Assembly: GCA_026545225.1 (NCBI GenBank)
Contig: CM048849.1
Location: forward strand, 57,927,836-57,991,835
Direction of reading: 5' to 3'
Source: Cornus controversa
Taxonomy: Eukaryota; Streptophyta; Magnoliopsida; Cornales; Cornaceae
DNA length: 64,000 bases
Made by a program: the position numbers and the translations under genes. The notes beneath the pieces were generated by a model that was not told the origin of the DNA, did no database searches, and worked only from the letters and a program-made list of their open reading frames with translations. This document shows positions 12,861-23,634 of this stretch, piece after piece; the first letter of the stretch is position 1; each line of letters opens with the position of its first letter.

Positions 12861-14580
12861 ATTCAATATGAAACAGATAAGAAGACCTGTGGATGCTAAT
12901 TCATTATATAGTTTAGAGAAAGTCTTGTGCCTGCAAGATTAAGCTGAGGTACTATGACCTAGTGGGTCTTGATATGAAGTCATTGAATCGAATTGATAGC
13001 ATGTTCCAAATATAGGTGGACCTGTGAGGATATTATAAAGCCGATTGATAGCATTGGACTATGCTTGGATTTGGCAGCCCACCAGTACTGGAAAAATAAA
13101 GTGAAGTTTTGCATATAAGACTTATATGAAGGTTTGAAATCTCTGGAAGAAAAAAAAAAAAAACTAATTCAGAAATGACTAGTGCGAGAAGTAGGGGTTA
13201 CCACAGATCATATTAGGCATTAATTTTAATTTGATGTGTGGTAATAAGATTTGTATCTGATTTGTTCTATGAAAAGACTTAATTTGATCCGTGAACCATC
13301 GGATTAGATCGGATTGAATTAATGAGTTAAGGACAAAAATCAATTCTATCATCGTATTTGTGACATTTCTTTGTTCAACTACTAACACTTGAATTCTACT
13401 CCTATATATATATGTCACCTCTTTAGTTGCTGAAGTCCTTAAGAAAGGATTTAGGATTTGACAGTGCATTTATGCACAATACAAAGACATATTCAATATT
13501 GCAAGTTTTACAACGACTCATTTTAGCACAATAGGCAAATCAAGTAAATAGCTTTTAAGGTATAGTTTGATAGCAAAATTAAATCAAGTTCTGGACAATC
13601 TTTCACTACATTAAGTCATGTTAAATTGTATTGGAGCTTAAATCTATAGGCTACACATGAAATTTCAATTGAGAGTACACCTGGTGATGAATATATATAA
13701 TATGAATCTAAACAAAATAATGTACATAATATAAATTCACAAAATGGAGCTCAATATATATATAATACAAGCTCAAATAAACACTTGTGATATATATAAT
13801 ATTATAAATACGATATATGTTATTCAAATCGGATTCAAGGATCAAATCAAAATTTTAAGACCTTAATTCATAATCTGATTCGTGAACTACAAATTCCTAT
13901 TTTATGAATAATTCACAAATTCGTTGAACTAAAAATCTGATTCGATTTACACAGATCAAATTGGATAGGATTGAATTCCCAAATGGACGAATTATTAATT
14001 TGAACACCCCGGCCTAGCAAGAAGGAGCTCAATCAGGAAATAGACACTCTTGCCTTCTGATAGCGACGGACCCAAAAATTCTTTTGAGAGGAGCACAATT
14101 GAAGAAAAAAAATGAAGATAATTTATTTTTAAATAAAATAACAAATATAAAAATATAATTTTAATTGATAATATGTTTTTTGAGGATGAAATGTGATGGT
14201 GTTTTTATGGATGAATTTCTAGATTATTTATTATCTAGTGTTCAAAATAATGTACTCTGATTTTCTTTATTAATGAAATTCGATCTTTTTGCTAGTGAAA
14301 AAATAATAATAAATATAAATATATACAGTATATGTTAAAATGAAAATATTAAATCAAACACTAATAAAGATCTCTAATTAACTCATATATCTCTCATTTT
14401 CTTTTAATCACATTTTGATTATGTGTTATAAAAAATTTAAAAGCTTGTGAAGAAAGAAAACAAGATGAGATAGAGAGAGGAGGAGGGGAAAATGAGGGAG
14501 TGAGAGCAGTAGAGAGTGTAGAAGAGAGAGACGTGATTACTTTACTATCTTTTGAATTCATAAAAATTTAGTGGGTAAAG
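12861..14580. other. AT-rich intergenic sequence, nothing recognised
   Basis: Several short AT runs and an A-run at 13149-13163; open frames here are short and without similarity I can recognise. Confidence 0.5.
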
Positions 14581-14586
14581 AATATA

Positions 14587-15515
14587 TAGGCAGCTGATAT
14601 TGGCGCTCAACCAATATCCAGAGTTCACATATAATTAACAAGATACTTGCCCTTATTATATCTATTAAAATTAGGACTCTCAGAATTACAATTCAATATT
14701 CTCTTTCACTCTCTCAACAATGACAAAAATTTTGCATCATTGCTGCCACAACACAAATTACGTTTCTTCCTCCTCCAACATCATCATCTCTCCCCCATCT
14801 CCGTTGAAGCCATTAACATTTTTTTGATGGTGTAAAAATAGTAGCATCTACCAAAAAATTTAATTAAGCTTCTATACAACTGAGATAACATATATCAAGA
14901 ATTCAAGATTCATGTAATCAACATAAATCCAAATCAAGCACACAACTCATTTGAAGAAATAACAAAAAAATTATGAGTACGATAACCAGCTAAATTGGAT
15001 GATAAAAAGGGGATAACCAGCCAATTTTTTTTTAAAGAAAGTTTCAAACATCACAAAACTCTAAATTCAACTTCAAATGAATGTTCTATATAAAATATTT
15101 CAAAAAGACTTGGGTGATAAAAATGGGATAACAGCCAATTTTTATTTTTTTGATGATAGCTAGCCAATTGAGATATACCAAAATAGCATTTACACAATCA
15201 AAAACTGCTAATGGCTTTGACGGTGGAGGGGATGATGGAAGAGGAGAAAACTGAATTTGTGCCGTGGTGGTAATGGTGCAAAATAATATTGGTAATGACT
15301 TCTAGTGTTGTTATGGTTGAGAAAGTAAAACGTGAGAGAGAAGAATGAATTGGAATTCTAAGAGTCCTAATTTTAATAGATAAGGGCAAATACGATATTG
15401 AAAATATATAAAACAAGTATTCTTTTATATGTGGACTGCTATAATTTCATTATAAGAAACGAAGAGATTGGAGTGCCTAAGAATATTGGTTGAACGCCAA
15501 TATCAACAGCTTATA
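14587..15515. mobile_element. Long-terminal-inverted-repeat DNA element
   Basis: Left arm from 14590 (GCTGATATTGGCGCTCAACC) and right arm ending 15513 are inverted repeats that can be followed inwards for about 240 bp (shared landmarks: TATTAAAATTAGGACTCT, TCTCAACMATRACA, CACAAATT, GAAGCCATTA). Outside the arms a 48-bp segment ending GGTAAAGAATATATAGG occurs in direct orientation on both sides (about 14540-14586 and 15520-15567). The family recurs at 38.05-39.23 kb and in truncated form at 58.57-59.39 kb. No transposase frame; non-autonomous, class uncertain (Mutator-like or foldback). Confidence 0.75.
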
Positions 15516-16383
15516 TATATATCTTTTTGAACTGATAAAAATTCAGTTGGTAAAGAATATATAGGAGCCTATTTCCCAATTGGGGTCGTCCCTTACTTCT
15601 GAAGTGATTCGAAATGATTCTTCAGACAAAGATTAAGGGTGCCTTTGAATGTCTGCTTGAATTTAAATAGGCCCGCTTATTTTTTATGTAGAATTTCAAT
15701 GACCAGAAATCATAATTTTAAATGGGGTCATCTAGAAAGAGGTAGTCGTCTCAAAAATTGATGTGAATTTTCGTTATTTTAAGAATTCTAAAAATTATCG
15801 TGCAGGAAGGAATGCTGGTCTTTAGGCCCAAAGAAATTTGAGACCGGGCTTAGGAATGGTGTTTGAAACATGAGCACATTACTGTTTTATTTATAGTAGT
15901 ATGTGTGAGGAAAGGATGTGAAAGAGAGGTGGGATGAAAGATTCTCGGTTATAAAAAAGGTTTGCCAAGAAGATTTGTTTTAAACCATTAAATAGATATA
16001 TGTGTGAGGAAAGGATATATGTGAAAGAAGAAGAGTGTTTCATATATGTTGAGATAGGAGATCGAGAAGACTAGATGGAGATTTTTACGAATAACACAAT
16101 CGAAGCGAGAGAAATGAATGAGATTGGTTGAGTGTGTAGTCTGAAAATTCAATTACGTAGAAGACCAGATGGAGAACGAATAACACAGAATTGGGAAATG
16201 GAGAAAAAGACAAACAATGAATAACAAGCAGCGTTAAATCCTTCAGAAAAGATAATGGAGAGTGTTTGACTTAAATATCCATGGGCTAATCACACCAAAG
16301 CGAAATAGATGTGACTTTCTCCTTCATGCATCACAAAGAGTTCTACTTGTACACCTCCTTTGCTACTGTAGTGTCACTCGCGG
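15516..16383. other. Intergenic sequence, no gene recognised
   Basis: Purine-rich in 15890-16250 (repeated GTGTGAGGAAAGGATRTG and AGAAGACTAGATGGAGA motifs, each twice), no exon-like frame. Confidence 0.4.
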
Positions 16384-16564
16384 GAGTAGATATTGAGTGA
16401 ACCGGGTATACCATGTCATTTGTATACCAAGCCAATTAAAATGCATCATTCAATGAATGGGTCCTACTTACATTAACAACTACTTTCAACCAACTTGAAT
16501 GATGCATTTTAATTGACTTGGTATACAAATGACATGATATACCCGGCTCATTCAATATCTACTC
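16384..16564. mobile_element. 181-bp Mutator-like MITE
   Basis: Near-perfect inverted arms of about 68 bp starting GAGTAGATATTGAGTGAACC and closing with the complement at 16564. Flanked by CACTCGCGG (16375-16383) and CGCTCGCGG (16565-16573), a 9-bp target duplication with one mismatch, the length typical of Mutator-like elements. The short loop holds no frame. Confidence 0.85.
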
Positions 16565-16596
16565 CGCTCGCGGTCACTCTTGCACTTGCAGTTTAG

Positions 16597-16717
16597 TTGG
16601 TAAGAGGAATAATGACGCTTCTATTTCTACTCAAACAAAATACACTTGTGGCTTACTTGGTAAGAGGAATAATGACACTTCTATTTCTACTCAAAACAAA
16701 ATACACTTGTGGCTTAC
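16597..16717. repeat. Two-copy 60-bp tandem repeat
   Basis: TTGGTAAGAGGAATAATGAC... occurs at 16597 and again at 16657, ending GTGGCTTACT; the second copy has one extra A. A period divisible by three keeps a short plus-strand frame open, which I do not take as a gene. Confidence 0.85.
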
Positions 16718-17969
16718 TTACACTGTTAGTGACTCACTCTTGCTCTTGTCACTTGTTTGTTAGACATTCTCACCTGTTTATAGGCCTCATATATATATAC
16801 TCTCTACAACTTTTTATATAAATATTTGCAACTTTACAAACTTCCCTACTGACTATTTTTTGAATATTTTTTACACTCCAAATATTTACAAATGATCGAA
16901 TATTCTAAAATCTTCCCACTCCCCTCACTCACAAGGCATGCGCATCCATCGACATTTATCACAGGTAATGTTAAAATAATAGTTGGGCATGCTATTTTAT
17001 GTTGCCATATTTGGTCAAAGGGGGTTTTTCAAATTATATTTTAACTACCTACGTCAGCATTTTAGTCAGTCACATTAGTTTCAGATTTTCAACAATCAAA
17101 AATAATAATATTTTATTTTATTTTAATTTGTAAAATTAAAATTTAAAATTATTAAATATTTTTTTATTTATTTACTAATGGCTATATTCTCAACAGTTAT
17201 ATTTTTCATCTTATATAAACACTAATTACGGATTAAATAAGTCATTTGGACTGTGCAAATTCTCATCTATTTCTGCATACATTCACTCATATATCTGCTG
17301 TTATTTTTTGATAAGTCATGCTTTTTGTACCTCTGTTGGTATTGAATTTGGATATTTTAGTATCAACTCATCTTCTCGATTTTTTTCTCCATGTAGTTCT
17401 CTCTCCCGTTGTCTTTCAATCTATTTCAACTTTGTGTCCATAATAATATTTGTTAGGGAGTCAAGTTTGAATGTTGCTCGTTGAAAACTAACCTTGAATG
17501 ATGAGTGTGAGGTCTTATATTCTGGCCGTTTCTTTTTATTTCAGCTCTGTTTCGCTGCCTTGCGTTCTGCTGGTCGTTCTAATGGTTGAGATTCAGTAAT
17601 ACCGGGTGAATATCCATTCATGCCAAATTGTGGCGATCCTTCAGAAGGAATACCCTCTTACGCTGCATTACTTAATAGACTTGATGAGTTTGAGTGAGCA
17701 ATAGGCTTGTTGACGTTGATTCCAGTACTCCTCTTTTTTGTGTGCGCAATTTTAGATTTGTTTTTTTTTTTATTGAGACAATATGCATGTCATTTTGGAG
17801 AGTTTTTCAAAATGTTCCAACAAGTATGGAGTTTAAAGTCCTCATTTATAGTAGATTTATATAGATGTTGAGTTGTTGTAATATGTTTTAAATAATTACA
17901 CAATAATTAGAATTGAATTATTTAAAATAATTATTTATTAAATACGATCAAGTAAAGAAATTAATTAAA

Positions 17970-18743
17970 ATTATGAACTTACCATATCATGATTGTTGAA
18001 ACCACTAGTCTGATTATTTTCAATTGTAAGCAAGCATCCAGACCATTTGTTAATTTTTCCTTGGATGGTGGACTAACTATTTGCCAAACCTCCATCGCCT
18101 CGAGCAGTTGAAGCACCAAGTTGTACTTGAAATTCAACGAATTTTTTTTGCCATAATGTCGACTTCGCTTGGTCTACACTGATCACTGCTAACTTTCAAC
18201 CATGCATTACACATAGCCAAATCTTCTTCGTTGGACCAATTAGGTATTCGAGGAACCGGTTGCTTTCGGGAAGGTCTGACATTATTGGATTAAGGCAATA
18301 CTGACGAATAAAATGTGGCTAATTGATTAGATAAAAATTGAGAATCGCCACCATAATATTGATAAGAGTCGTCAAATGATAAAAAATCATTATTTGATAA
18401 AGGGTTGAAGTTGAAATTTGGTGGTGTTGGATCCATGAAATTGAATTTTGTAAAAAAATAATTAACTAAGATTGAGAAAATAAAAATGATTCTAGACTTA
18501 AGAGGAGAAAACATGAATTTTTGATTGTGAAATCAATGAATGTAGGAGTGATGTATTTATAGGAATGAAAAAAGTAACAAAAAAATATATTATTTTTTTA
18601 AAACCCAATAGAGCCATTTTAGACACTCTTTGGCTCTGCCAAAGAGTGCCTTAACGGCTTTTTCTCATACCTCTAATTTTTTTATAAAAAATAATGATAA
18701 GCAAAAAAATTAGAAAAAATATTTTGGGCAACCAAATAGGCCC
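17970..18743 (-). mobile_element. PIF/Harbinger-type element remnant with Myb-like ORF1 fragment
   Basis: The minus strand from 18449 encodes MDPTPPNFNFNPLSNNDFLS and, in a shifted frame from about 18280, PRIPNWSNEEDLAMCNAWL followed by IQGKINKWSGC-like sequence near 18055; this resembles the SANT/Myb-like DNA-binding ORF1 of plant Harbinger elements, broken by frameshifts and a stop. The right end GGGCCTATTTGGTTGCCC (reverse strand, ending 18743) followed by TAA fits Harbinger ends and their 3-bp target. No transposase or matching left end was found. Confidence 0.65.
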
Positions 18744-19500
18744 TAAGGACCCGTTTGGAGATGCAATGACATGTGACCGTTGCAAGACACGCGGCATTCT
18801 AAGAGCATGTCGCGTATATTTTTTTTAAACTACTTACTGAAATAACGTCGTCTCGATAAGTAATTTTTTTTATTTTTAATTTAAAAAAATATAGGTCCGC
18901 ATTAAAACGGATTCACGTAAACAAAATTGACTAAGTGATTCGCAGGATGAGGCGAACAACCTAGCTAAATAATGATCTGACCCATTTTTTTAACCAATCT
19001 ATTGCAAACCTCCCTTATGATTTGGGTCGCTAGAATGGACTCTAGGCAACTCATTGCTGCTCTTAAATTTTAAGGATCAAATGTGGGATGGTGTGGGTAT
19101 TGCAAAAGTAGCTTTGATGGAATTTAAAAAATTAATATTGATGCCTCCTCTAAAACCTTGATAAAAGCTGCTCAGTTCTATTTAAGCAATATTTCAGATT
19201 TAACAGTGACACAAGTTTAGATTTTTAGAAGAGCGGTTAAGTATGCAATTGAATCGAGTTACTCTTGAATCTGATGCTGAGTTAGTAGTTAAAGCTATAT
19301 ATATACGTATGTATATATATATATTCAACATTCCCCCACCCCATATACAAATAAACTGAATTCCAAGCTCCGTGTGACTGCGTGCTCGTTCACGGCGAGT
19401 CTCTCGCCATCATCTCATTGAGTCGCTGTACTTGAGGTCTTTGAGTTCCTCGCGCTAATAATATCAATTTCGAACCTCTCGTGAAGACTCTCTCTCTGCA
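18744..19500. other. Upstream region of the coiled-coil gene
   Basis: TA-rich stretch at 19295-19326 could supply a TATA element about 180 bp before the ATG; the following leader is CT-rich. No other frame of note. Confidence 0.35.
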
Positions 19501-21393
19501 ATGGCGCTTCCATCAGGATTTCGTGAGAGGCTTGAGCAGATGGAGCAGACCAGAAACCAACGCCTCTCTCTCCTCCAGGTCCTCCACCAATATACGACTC
19601 TCTCTCTCTCTCTCTCTCTCTCTATGTATATGTAACAAGTTTAATGTATTTCCATAGAAACTCTAATTTTATGGATTAAAAATCGCAGGCCGAAAAGGAG
19701 CTACAAATCAACAAGTCTCAAATCTTAGCGTCGAAACTTTCCAACATCAAATCCATGGAACAAAGGTGCTTGAAGGTCGATTACAAGATCGCATCGCAAC
19801 ACTTCATCATCTCATCTCTCAAATCCCAAATCGACTGCCTCGATTCCAAGTATCTCCACAATCTACAACAGTTTAGGTATTTTTCACCAATGCCATCTCT
19901 CTCAATCTCTATATATATAGATAGATACATAAATTCTATAGAAATAGATGCAAATGAATTGAATTGGTGGATGGTTTGGTTGGTAGTTAGGGTTTTGAAG
20001 AATGAGGTAGAGGAGCTGGAGGAGTTGGAGAAGAAAAAAGAGAGGTTTTATGGTTTGAAGAGACGTGAAATGGAGGAATTTAAAGCACAAGTGGAGAACT
20101 TTGTTGTTGAGTGTGGAATGCGAGTGCACGAACTGAGAAGCATCGTGAATGAGGTAAGAGGACTTTCCATTCTCTAGCTGTTTTGAATTCGTATTAATGA
20201 GTCATGCAAATATGGTTTGACATTTGAAATTCTGATGATTCTTGATCAATTTGCGCATCACCTTGTCGTTATTAGCTTATTTGTATGCGTATGGATAATC
20301 TATTGCAATTGAACAATCTTAAAAGCTATGCAATTACTATATATTGTGCGTGAAATTAACAAGTTCTTCATACAATTTACTCAACTTCATTTCGATTGTG
20401 ATCACTGTGGACTCAACTCAATATGCTTATGCATGTGTATTTGTGTGCTCTGTGTGTATGTGGTTTTCATTCATAAACCCATAATCTTGAAGAGTAAAGC
20501 TGTAAATAATGGCAAGAGTTAGAAAAAAATGAAACAAAAAGGTAGAAGAAACACGAACTGAGTTTTTTTTTTTTTTTTCTAACTTACACGAACTTAGTTG
20601 AGTGATTGTTTTCATGTGTCGGAAGAAAAAGTAACAATAATGTTTTATTTAGGTGTTCCCTGAATAATAGACTTGGCAAAGTTGACTTGTTTAGGTTGTG
20701 TTGACCCTACTGAATTTTATGATTTCAGTATCTGTCAACTGGATTTCAGAAGCAATAGAAAAACAGTGTTTCAAAATGTTGAAAATATGAGTTCTCTAAA
20801 CATGATGTCAAAACTCAAAATTGTTGACTTCTGAGTGACTACTATTTGATGAAACTGAGAACCACAATTGGAATGGCTTATAGGAACCAGAGTAAAATTG
20901 AGACTTGCTATTGAATTGGCTTAAGAGAATTACAGCATTCTTCTTGGTGTTATTCGAAATTATAAGCAAGTGAGATGGATGGTAAGAGAAAATTAGATGT
21001 TCCTTTGGTTGTTCTTGGTGTGTTCCCATATTGACTTTTTGGCGTTAACCTTTATAACGAGGAAGGATTTCCTACAATATCTACTGATCATCATAAGCCT
21101 ATTTGTTTATCAGATCTTTCATAGTAGTTTGATCATTTTTTCAGCTCAAGTCAAGTTTCATGGGACTTCAAGGTAACAATGGATATTTGAATAATTCTGA
21201 GATAGCTGCTGCTGAGATGAGAAAATATGAACTTTTAGCAGAGAAAGAGAAGTTGGATAGGAGCTTGGCTTCCAATTACCAGATACGAGAACAGTTTCAA
21301 AAGCAGCTTCACAGTATTTTGAATACCCAAAATCAGGAGAAAGGGAAACTATGCCAACTTTATCAAAACAATCTTCTTGAACAGAAAACTTAG
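19501..21393 (+). CDS. Coiled-coil protein of unknown function, four exons
   Basis: Exons 19501-19578, 19689-19876, 19991-20153 and 21145-21393 join in one frame (678 nt, 225 residues) with GT-AG introns. The start ATG is the first in frame after a CT-rich leader and opens MALPSGFRERLEQMEQ. The protein is almost wholly charged and leucine-rich with heptad-like spacing (runs of Glu/Lys around residues 90-115 and 160-185), which predicts long alpha-helical coiled coil; no signal peptide or membrane segment is seen. I do not recognise a named family with certainty. It converges with the OSC gene about 2.2 kb downstream. Remnants of its exon 3 recur next to each OSC copy at 45.2, 59.5 and 63.95 kb, so the two genes were duplicated together. 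Translation past the TAG stays open and protein-like to a TAA at 21496, so the stop may be a recent truncation. Confidence 0.85.
19594..19623. repeat. (CT)n microsatellite in intron 1 of the coiled-coil gene
   Basis: About 15 CT units directly after the first exon; likely polymorphic in length. Not coding. Confidence 0.9.
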
Positions 21394-23634
21394 TATGAGA
21401 AGAGAAATCAGGCAACAAACACATGTATAGAGGCTGAAACTGTTATTGAATTGTATGCCTTACAAAATATAATATTTTGCAACAATTCTATTCTTTAAAT
21501 ATAACAAAGAGAAAATTGAGACTTCCTTCAGTTTTTTCCTTTAAATATTTTAAACTCAAAGAGAACACTTGCCATCCTATTATTGTGTCGCAACAGTAGT
21601 TTGGAGGAGGTTCTTTCTTATTGGTGTGGCGACAAGTATTTTTCATTTGTTTTTAAGAAAATATCTTAAGGAAGGAATTAGTTGTGAAAATGGGTTTAGG
21701 TGGGGAACTTGCACAAGATTTAGATGGAACGGACTAAACTTTTAATTTCTTAAAATTAATTCAATGGACAAATTTGGGTAAAAGCCGTGAAAACTTTGTT
21801 TCTTTCCATACTCCAAAATGGAAGTTTATGTGGAACTGGGCTGGATATTGAAATCTTCAGGGGAAAAAAAACCTTCTTGTTTAAATACCACCATAAATTT
21901 GAGAATTTGTACCATTTCTGAGAACAACAAATCATCCCAGGCCCAACTGACAGTGGGAGGCACTCCCTACAACCACACTGACTATAAACATCTAGTCCTT
22001 TCTGCAGAACATTAGTCATGTACAAGTAATCAGTTGTTAGTCCTATATTATTATTTCATTTTGTTACGTGTTACTTTCTTCACTCAAAACTGTTGATCCA
22101 TTGATACAATTCTCGAATTTACTCATGGCTGAAACCAAGGTTTGGAGAATTAATAAGTAAAGATTATGTTTGTTCTTGTGTGAATACATTACTTTATATG
22201 GCTAAATTTGGAAATTGATTTGTACAAATACCTTTTAAAATATAAAATATCAAAATACCAAATTAGACCTTAGATGATCCAGAAGACTAAAAGAAAAAAA
22301 CCTTTGATATTCTAGCTTTTGTCTATTACTTTCAGGACTTGTACAAAACACATGCCTCAGTCAAGTGGAGATAAAATCTCAAATTTTTTGATGGATAATG
22401 TAATAGATTGCTTATGAGGTCATGGTATAATGAGGTTAGGATCGTGACAAATTGAAAGCTCTACAGTTTGGGGATTGAAAATATTTCAGAAGTTGAGAGA
22501 TGATATGGAAAACTTTTATTTGGTGGAAATTATTTAATAAGTTGGAAAGAGGTTAACAATTGTCATTGAATCATAATTATTCAAAATAATTAGGAAGTTT
22601 GGTAACATCATGCAGAATTTCTCATTTTCTCATTGTATTGAAATTGTCTTTGGAAATAAATATAAGTTTGCTTTACTTTATTGGAAAGTGCGTAATAAGA
22701 GTGAGTTACGAGTGCCAGGAGATTTTCATTTTAGCGGGTCTTGACTATATTCATTAACTAAACTGTGCAGTCCTAAGATATACCAACATAAATTAATTCC
22801 CTTGATCATCACAGATTCCTAACTCTTGAGCCAAGTTAAAGAGAGCTGGGGCTAATTTTAGTAGTGCGACTTACTTATAGATCCCATCATTTAAGTTTGG
22901 TATGTGTAGTGAAAATTGATTATAAGTGGTACAGATTGGAGGAAGAGCTTATGATGATAAATTAGACAACATTATTTTGATAGCCTTGCTTAATGTGTTA
23001 ATATAATTATTTTTTCGAACATCAATTAATTTGGAAACATGGTCATTGTCTTAAGGATTATTAGTCATCCTCGAGAATCGGTCATTTCAATTCTGTAAAG
23101 GGGATATTCCTTCTTTAGGAATATTTCCTAGGAACAAAAGGGATTGGAACCTCTATTTAGTGGTTCAAATTGATGGAGTTTAGTGAATAGAAGCCAAAAC
23201 AATAAAATCAGATTTGTGGCGAACTAAGCTAAATTTTAATTTGATTCTTTGTTTACCCCTTTTATTGGACAGTTACTAAAATTTAAGAATAATGCCACCA
23301 TTAAAAGATGCACTGCCTTACTATAGGATGCTTCTGGTCTCTGAAGCTTTTTGCCATGTTTCTGTTCTGTCACCACCAACATTGTTGTTTTCTGAGTCTT
23401 ATTAGGCGTTATTTTTCTACCTTCATTGAAAAATAAAATAAGCACCTTTACTACTGACTTGATGATGAGGATTTAGAATCACAAAAATACAGTGGACTTT
23501 TCACTCCTGTAACACTATTGGACTTTCTCACTGCAATACATCTTTAAAACTCCTTTGGTATTTGATGCACACATGCACACATACATTGTGGTTGTCCCGT
23601 CCACTGATGAATATATTACATGTGAAATTTCATT
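21394..23634. other. Intergenic region between the convergent coiled-coil and OSC genes
   Basis: 3' flanks of both genes. From about 23240 it is homologous to 45870-46100 before pseudogene B. The central part (21500-23200) is absent from copy B and shows no recognisable gene. Confidence 0.6.

Noticed and set aside
21756..22025. 89-codon minus-strand frame in the intergenic region
   Set aside because: No recognisable domain, no splice-consistent neighbours, absent from the duplicated copy.
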